DNA from: Irineochytrium annulatum
Lineage: Eukaryota; Chytridiomycota; Chytridiomycetes; Chytridiales; Chytridiaceae
Direction of reading: 5' to 3'
NCBI GenBank assembly: GCA_027600665.1
Contig: JADGJL010000998.1
Span: forward strand, 1-11,162
Length of the DNA stretch: 11,162 nt
Shown here: positions 7,760 through 11,162 of the stretch, piece by piece
Position numbering within the stretch: the first letter of the stretch is position 1
Layout of the letters: each line of letters starts with the position of its first letter
Translations under genes and position numbers: made by a program
Notes under the pieces: model-generated
What the model was told of the DNA's origin: nothing
Seen by the model: only the letters and a program-made list of their open reading frames with translations
The model's database searches: none

Positions 7760-9270
7760 TTACTGCATACGCGTCTCCACGCTAAAGCCCTTCTCCTCGT
7801 ACTCCTTCTTTGATATCCACATTTGCTGAAATGTTCCCAGCGACGACAGTATCGACCCACCAATCCATGCACCGAATCGCCGTTCTGTGGATGATCCGGC
7901 GGCATGCATTTTCCGCTGACATAGAAGTTAAAGGACAAATAAGTTTGCGACATGCACCCACCATCCCAATAGTTGCATGCAGCCGTTCGGTAAAGCCGGC
8001 GAGCAGGGAGTTTCCACCTGTCAGGACAACATGATGCTGCAACTGCGGCCGGACGTCGTTGTCGCAGTGCGATAAGCTTTCGTTGACTATTTTGCCTATA
8101 CTGAGTGTCTCCGGAGGCAAAGCGGTCCACTTGATATATCGGGTCAGGTTGATTCCTAGAATCACCTAGTTACCAAATTCGGCTGGAATAGTATCTCCGG
8201 AATTTTAAAGCGCTCGATTCCAAAAGAGTTGTTGTAGCCGTCAGGGAACTCGAATGCTTTCGCTGGACGGTTAACCAAAAAGCTACCGAAAAAGGAGACT
8301 TAGGGCATGTAACCATATAAATTGTACTTTTCGTTGTAGTGTTGCTCGGAGACCTGGCACACCGCCTCTTTGAACTCGGAAAGAACACGCTGGAGGGATT
8401 AAGATATAATGACAATAACAGGACAGCTCACATGAACGGCGAGCCGATGAAACGATGGTGATGTGTTATCAAGCTTTAGGAGCGTGGCGTTTGGAGCCGA
8501 CCCGGCGTCCACGGGGTTCTTCTTTGCGACTACGAATTGGGGTGTAATAGAGATTCCCATCGAACCGAGCACAGCGACCGCATGATCCGACACCGCATTT
8601 CCGGCCAGCTTTGTCTTCTTCACTCCTTTGACAACGTAAGATATGGCTCTTATATAAGTATGACAACACACCCTTCTTTAACACGTAGCCATCGTGCACG
8701 GGCGTGACACACGTCATGTCAGCGCCGGAATCGATAACAAGTGCCGTTGACTTACCGGCCGCAAATCTGTTATGAAGGCATTAGTTTACGAGAAAGAAAG
8801 CAGCTCGTGAAATGGCTGACATACGCTGCTAACGCAGGGCTCTTTGCGAGGAAGAAAGCCGGCACGTTCAATTTCTCGAAGGCCAGCTCAATAAGCTTTT
8901 CTCTTGTCTCCCGGGGGTTGTAGGCGGGCTCCACAAACATCAACGGATGCTCTGCCGGGTCCAACCGCAGCCGATCGTCGTATGAGTATTTGAGCAGCGT
9001 TTCCAGCGCATCCCAGTTGTCGACTGACAGGAGTCGTCAGAGGCCGTTGCAGAGCGTCGCCTCACCTACCCCGTCTACCAAGGGGGAGACCAGGTCCATG
9101 TTCTCTCTCCATCGGTAGATCTTGGACTCGCCGGCGAAGCGAGACTCGCCCAAAGTGCCGACGAAAGACGGGAAGACGGCCTTTGGGGAATCATCCCCGG
9201 AGTACCCGGCCTTTGTCGTCGAGGATCCGACGTCGATTACGACCGCGTTTACGTCGTCGCCCCCGAACAT
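7760..9270 (-). CDS. ARP4: Actin-related protein 4 (Arp4/BAF53-like)
   Basis: Arp4 is a nuclear actin-fold subunit shared by the NuA4, SWR1 and INO80 complexes in fungi. Exons in transcription order: 9270-9066, 9023-8825, 8766-8672, 8625-8432, 8389-8314, 8262-8174, 8129-7962 and 7915-7760. Introns are 42-58 bases; the product is 393 aa. The start [20 protein letters not shown] and the following AGYSGDD match the Arp4 N-terminus and first phosphate loop. The second phosphate loop is [15 protein letters not shown] (147-161). Arp4-specific stretches include [58 protein letters not shown] and [17 protein letters not shown]. The end, [26 protein letters not shown] and RMQ, identifies the family. 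At 393 aa it is shorter than many fungal Arp4 proteins (roughly 430-490), with shorter loops rather than missing core motifs. The 51-base intron 8313-8263 has an unusual GTTACA donor; reading through it would hit a TAA. Confidence 0.95.
7769..7774. promoter_or_regulatory. ACGCGT (MCB-like) hexamer upstream of RAD54
   Basis: The palindrome ACGCGT is the MluI cell-cycle box of yeast G1/S genes. It lies within the final codons of ARP4, about 225 bases upstream of the RAD54 ATG. One copy of a hexamer is expected by chance every few kilobases, so this is weak evidence. Confidence 0.2.
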
Positions 9271-9645
9271 GGAGATTAACAGGCTGGTGCTCAGAAAATG
9301 GACTCGGACGCCACGTCCGATACCATCCCGCTCTTTCTGCAGATACAAAAGGAGACCGTATTGTGTTTGTCAGATGATATTAACTACGGAGTGCAGACTC
9401 TTAGTATTTTTGTACTTGCGTGCCACAATGATACGAATCAAACGTGTGGAGGCACAATCAACCTCCAAGTATAAATTAAGTAGGGACAGATGCCAAATTT
9501 AAAAAGGTTTATGCCCATGACTACCGCGCTGCACAGGCGAAGGCGCAAAGACGAAGGCTGCAAAACATAACGTTCCAAGATACGAGGGCAATTCGTATAC
9601 GAATCAGCAATCAACAAAACAATATATCGCAAAGGCTTCATATCT
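9271..9645. other. Intergenic region upstream of ARP4
   Basis: This lies between the ARP4 start and the 3' end of the small - strand gene. It should carry the ARP4 promoter and 5' leader. Open frames crossing it lack any recognisable composition or family motif, and I see no tRNA, repeat or clear core promoter element. Confidence 0.5.
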
Positions 9646-9650
9646 TTATT
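9645..9650 (-). terminator. AATAAA polyadenylation-type signal overlapping a stop codon
   Basis: On the - strand the sequence reads gAATAAAg. The TAA stop of the small hypothetical gene (9648-9646) is embedded in the hexamer. It is the only canonical AATAAA I noticed close to a predicted stop in this window. Confidence 0.4.
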
Positions 9651-10180
9651 CAATTCCTCCCTTGACCGGATGCACCAACGTTCGACGGGTAGCACTGCCC
9701 GGCTTCTTCCGGTCGCTGTAAATAGGAAAAATATTGGCGCTCCAGATAGACATGTTCGCGTTGTGTGTGCTATGGAGGCCGGATAGCCGGTAGCAGTTGC
9801 GGCCCGCAATGATATTGTCGGACGTCTCCATCAGCAGGCGTGTCGACTTTCCCGTTGCTAATGAAAAAGCGAGGTGTGAGGAAACGAGCGGGAGTTGGAG
9901 TTGAAAGGGGGAACCTTACCTGCTCCACCCTCCAAATGTGCGCGCAGGTTGGCCACTCTTAATCCTTCTTGACCATGTTAATCCTCGCGACCGTCAACAG
10001 GTCCGCCCGCTCCAAGATAGCGCCTTCGCCTGCATTCCAAGGCGCAGACCGGTGAAGGGGAAAGGCTTGCTGCGCCGCGCCGTTTGTCAAACCCGCAGAG
10101 TAGCAAGTCCATTCTATTTCTCTTCCTTTGGCCCCGACCACATACCACCCCAACCAGCTGTTCTTTAAAAATCCTTGCAT
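9646..10180 (-). CDS. Hypothetical small protein, tentative spliced model
   Basis: I do not recognise this product. The best supported part is the last exon, 9857-9646, which reads STRLLMETSDNIIAG, RNCYRLSGLHSTHNANMS and on to a TAA inside an AATAAA. It is preceded by a good intron (9919-9858, GTAAGG donor, pyrimidine-rich TTTTTCATTAG acceptor). A 38-base exon at 9957-9920 (VANLRAHLEGGA) and a 41-base intron (9998-9958) would join it to an open frame running back to an ATG at 10180. This gives 143 aa with all phases consistent. That ATG is only eight bases from the divergent P0 start, so the true start may lie further in, or a further exon may be missing. No membrane segment or catalytic motif is visible. 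A helical, coiled-coil-like stretch around LVANLRAHLEGG...RLLMETSDNI is possible. It may instead be a non-coding shadow. Confidence 0.33.
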
Positions 10181-10187
10181 ACACGAG

Positions 10188-11162
10188 ATGTCCAAGGGAG
10201 ACGGTATGCAATCGAGTCTGGCGTATTAATTTCTCTGCTTCTTATCCTGTGATTCCGCGATCGGGGTGCTGATATGTGCTCTCTCTTCTCGTTTTTTTCG
10301 CGCTCTTACAGGCAGGATTAAGAAGGAAGCCTACTTTGCTAAGCTCGAGAGCCTTCTCAACGAGTACCCGTCCATGTGAGTAACCTTCACTTGTTTGTGT
10401 ACACGCAATGTTAAATACTGCTCTTTCTCTCTTTAACAGCTTCATCGTTAATGTGGACAATGTCGGCTCCAACCAGATGCACCAGATCCGTATCGCGCTC
10501 CGCGGTACCGGCGCCATCCTGATGGGCAAGAACACGATGGTCCGCCGCGTCCTCAAGAACCTCTCAGGAGACCGCCCCGAGTACCAGAAGCTTATGGATG
10601 TCGTCAAGGGCAACGTCGGTTTCGTCTTCACCTCGGGCGACTTGAAGGAGGTCCGCACCAAGATCGTCTCGAACCGTGTGGCCGCCCCAGCCAAGGCCGG
10701 CGCCCTCGCGCCCTGCGACGTTATCGTGCCCGCCGGAAACACCGGCATGGAGCCCGGCAAGACGTCCTTCTTCCAGGCCCTCGGCGTCCCGACCAAGATC
10801 GCCCGTGGCACCATTGAAATCGTGAACGACGTCCACCTGATCAAGGTCGGCACCCGCGTTGGTGCCTCCGAGGCTGCGCTCCTTAACATGCTGAACATCT
10901 CGCCGTTCACATACGGCCTGACGGTTCAGTACGTCTGGGACAGCAACACGATCTTCGCGCCCGAGGTCCTCGACGTGGACGAGAGCGTCTTCATCGAAAA
11001 CCTTAAGAAGGGGATCGCGAACGTGGCGGCCATCTCGCTCGGGCTCGGCATCCCGACGCAGGCGTCCGTCCCGCACATGCTCATCAACGGCTTCAAGAAC
11101 CTTATCGGCGTCGCCCTCCAGACCGAGTATAGCTTTGAGGCTGCGGACAAAGTGAATTTTTA
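10188..11162 (+). CDS. RPP0: 60S acidic ribosomal protein P0 (3' end cut off)
   Basis: P0 anchors the P1/P2 stalk on the 60S subunit and binds the GTPase centre of 25S rRNA. Exons are 10188-10203 (only 16 coding bases), 10312-10375 and 10440 to the window edge. Introns are 108 and 64 bases. The protein starts MSKGDGRIKKEAYFAKLESL and continues with IFIVNVDNVGSNQMHQIR, LMGKNTMVRR, GNVGFVFTSGDLKE, VSNRVAAPAKAGALAP, NTGMEPGKTSFFQALGVPTK and IARGTIEIVNDV, then LLNMLNISPFTYGLTV. All are P0 signatures covering the L10-like rRNA-binding region and the inserted domain. About 267 residues are present; the P1/P2-binding helices may be partly beyond the edge, and the acidic C-terminal tail is missing. 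Codons are strongly C-ending, unlike the mixed usage in GPI1 and RAD54, as expected for a highly expressed gene. A long first intron after a few codons is common in ribosomal protein genes. Confidence 0.97.

Noticed and set aside
8300..8302. In-frame TAA inside ARP4, suggesting a disrupted gene or stop-codon reassignment.
   Set aside because: The TAA lies in a 51-base intron (8313-8263) with a TTAAC branch-like motif and CAG acceptor. TAA also ends ARP4, RAD54 and the small gene as a normal stop.
10242..10910. A 222-codon - strand open frame opposite P0, with further long antisense frames at 10564-11076.
   Set aside because: They mirror the strongly biased P0 codons (few A/T-ending codons, hence few antisense stops) and show no family features.
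1..11162. CRISPR arrays, insertion sequences, tRNA or rRNA genes and viral sequence.
   Set aside because: No regularly spaced repeats, transposase-like frames, terminal repeats, tRNA cloverleaf or rRNA signatures were seen; the recognisable content is ordinary eukaryotic genes.

Overview
The window is eukaryotic nuclear DNA, most likely from a fungus. Six protein genes can be recognised or inferred. Their coding sequences are cut into short exons by very small GT-AG introns, with a TTAAC, CTAAC or CTGAC branch-like motif often close to the acceptor. The RAD54 C-terminus, the Gpi1 sequence and the class II DAHP synthase all look fungal. Introns of 37-46 bases at a density of 17 per gene fit an intron-rich, compact fungal genome. 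I cannot name the lineage from sequence alone.

Layout, left to right. Bases 1-38 are the last codons of an RGG-rich protein on the + strand. 255-1854 (+) is a complete class II DAHP synthase with five exons. 1855-2268 is a convergent 3' intergenic stretch holding a striking nested inverted repeat. 2269-4489 (-) is a complete GPI1/PIG-Q gene (12 exons, 557 aa). 4588-7544 (-) is a complete RAD54 recombination translocase (18 exons, 750 aa, with exons of 13, 22 and 23 bases). 7760-9270 (-) is a complete actin-related protein 4 (8 exons, 393 aa). 9646 to about 10180 (-) is a probable small gene of unknown product. 10188 to the window end (+) is ribosomal protein P0, cut off at its 3' end.

Exon models for DAHP synthase, GPI1, RAD54 and ARP4 were built by hand. 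Reading phase was carried through every junction, and all four close to an exact multiple of three with one stop. Frameshifts and internal stops that first looked like decay all fell inside introns, so none of the recognised genes appears to be a pseudogene.

The genes do not form one pathway. They serve aromatic amino acid synthesis, the first step of GPI-anchor synthesis in the ER membrane, homologous recombination, chromatin remodelling and the ribosomal stalk. Three or four genes lie head to tail on the - strand with gaps of 98 and 215 bases, so regulatory DNA is very compact. RAD54 and ARP4 both act on chromatin and are neighbours. P0 is divergent from the small unknown gene and has the strong C-ending codon bias of a highly expressed gene.
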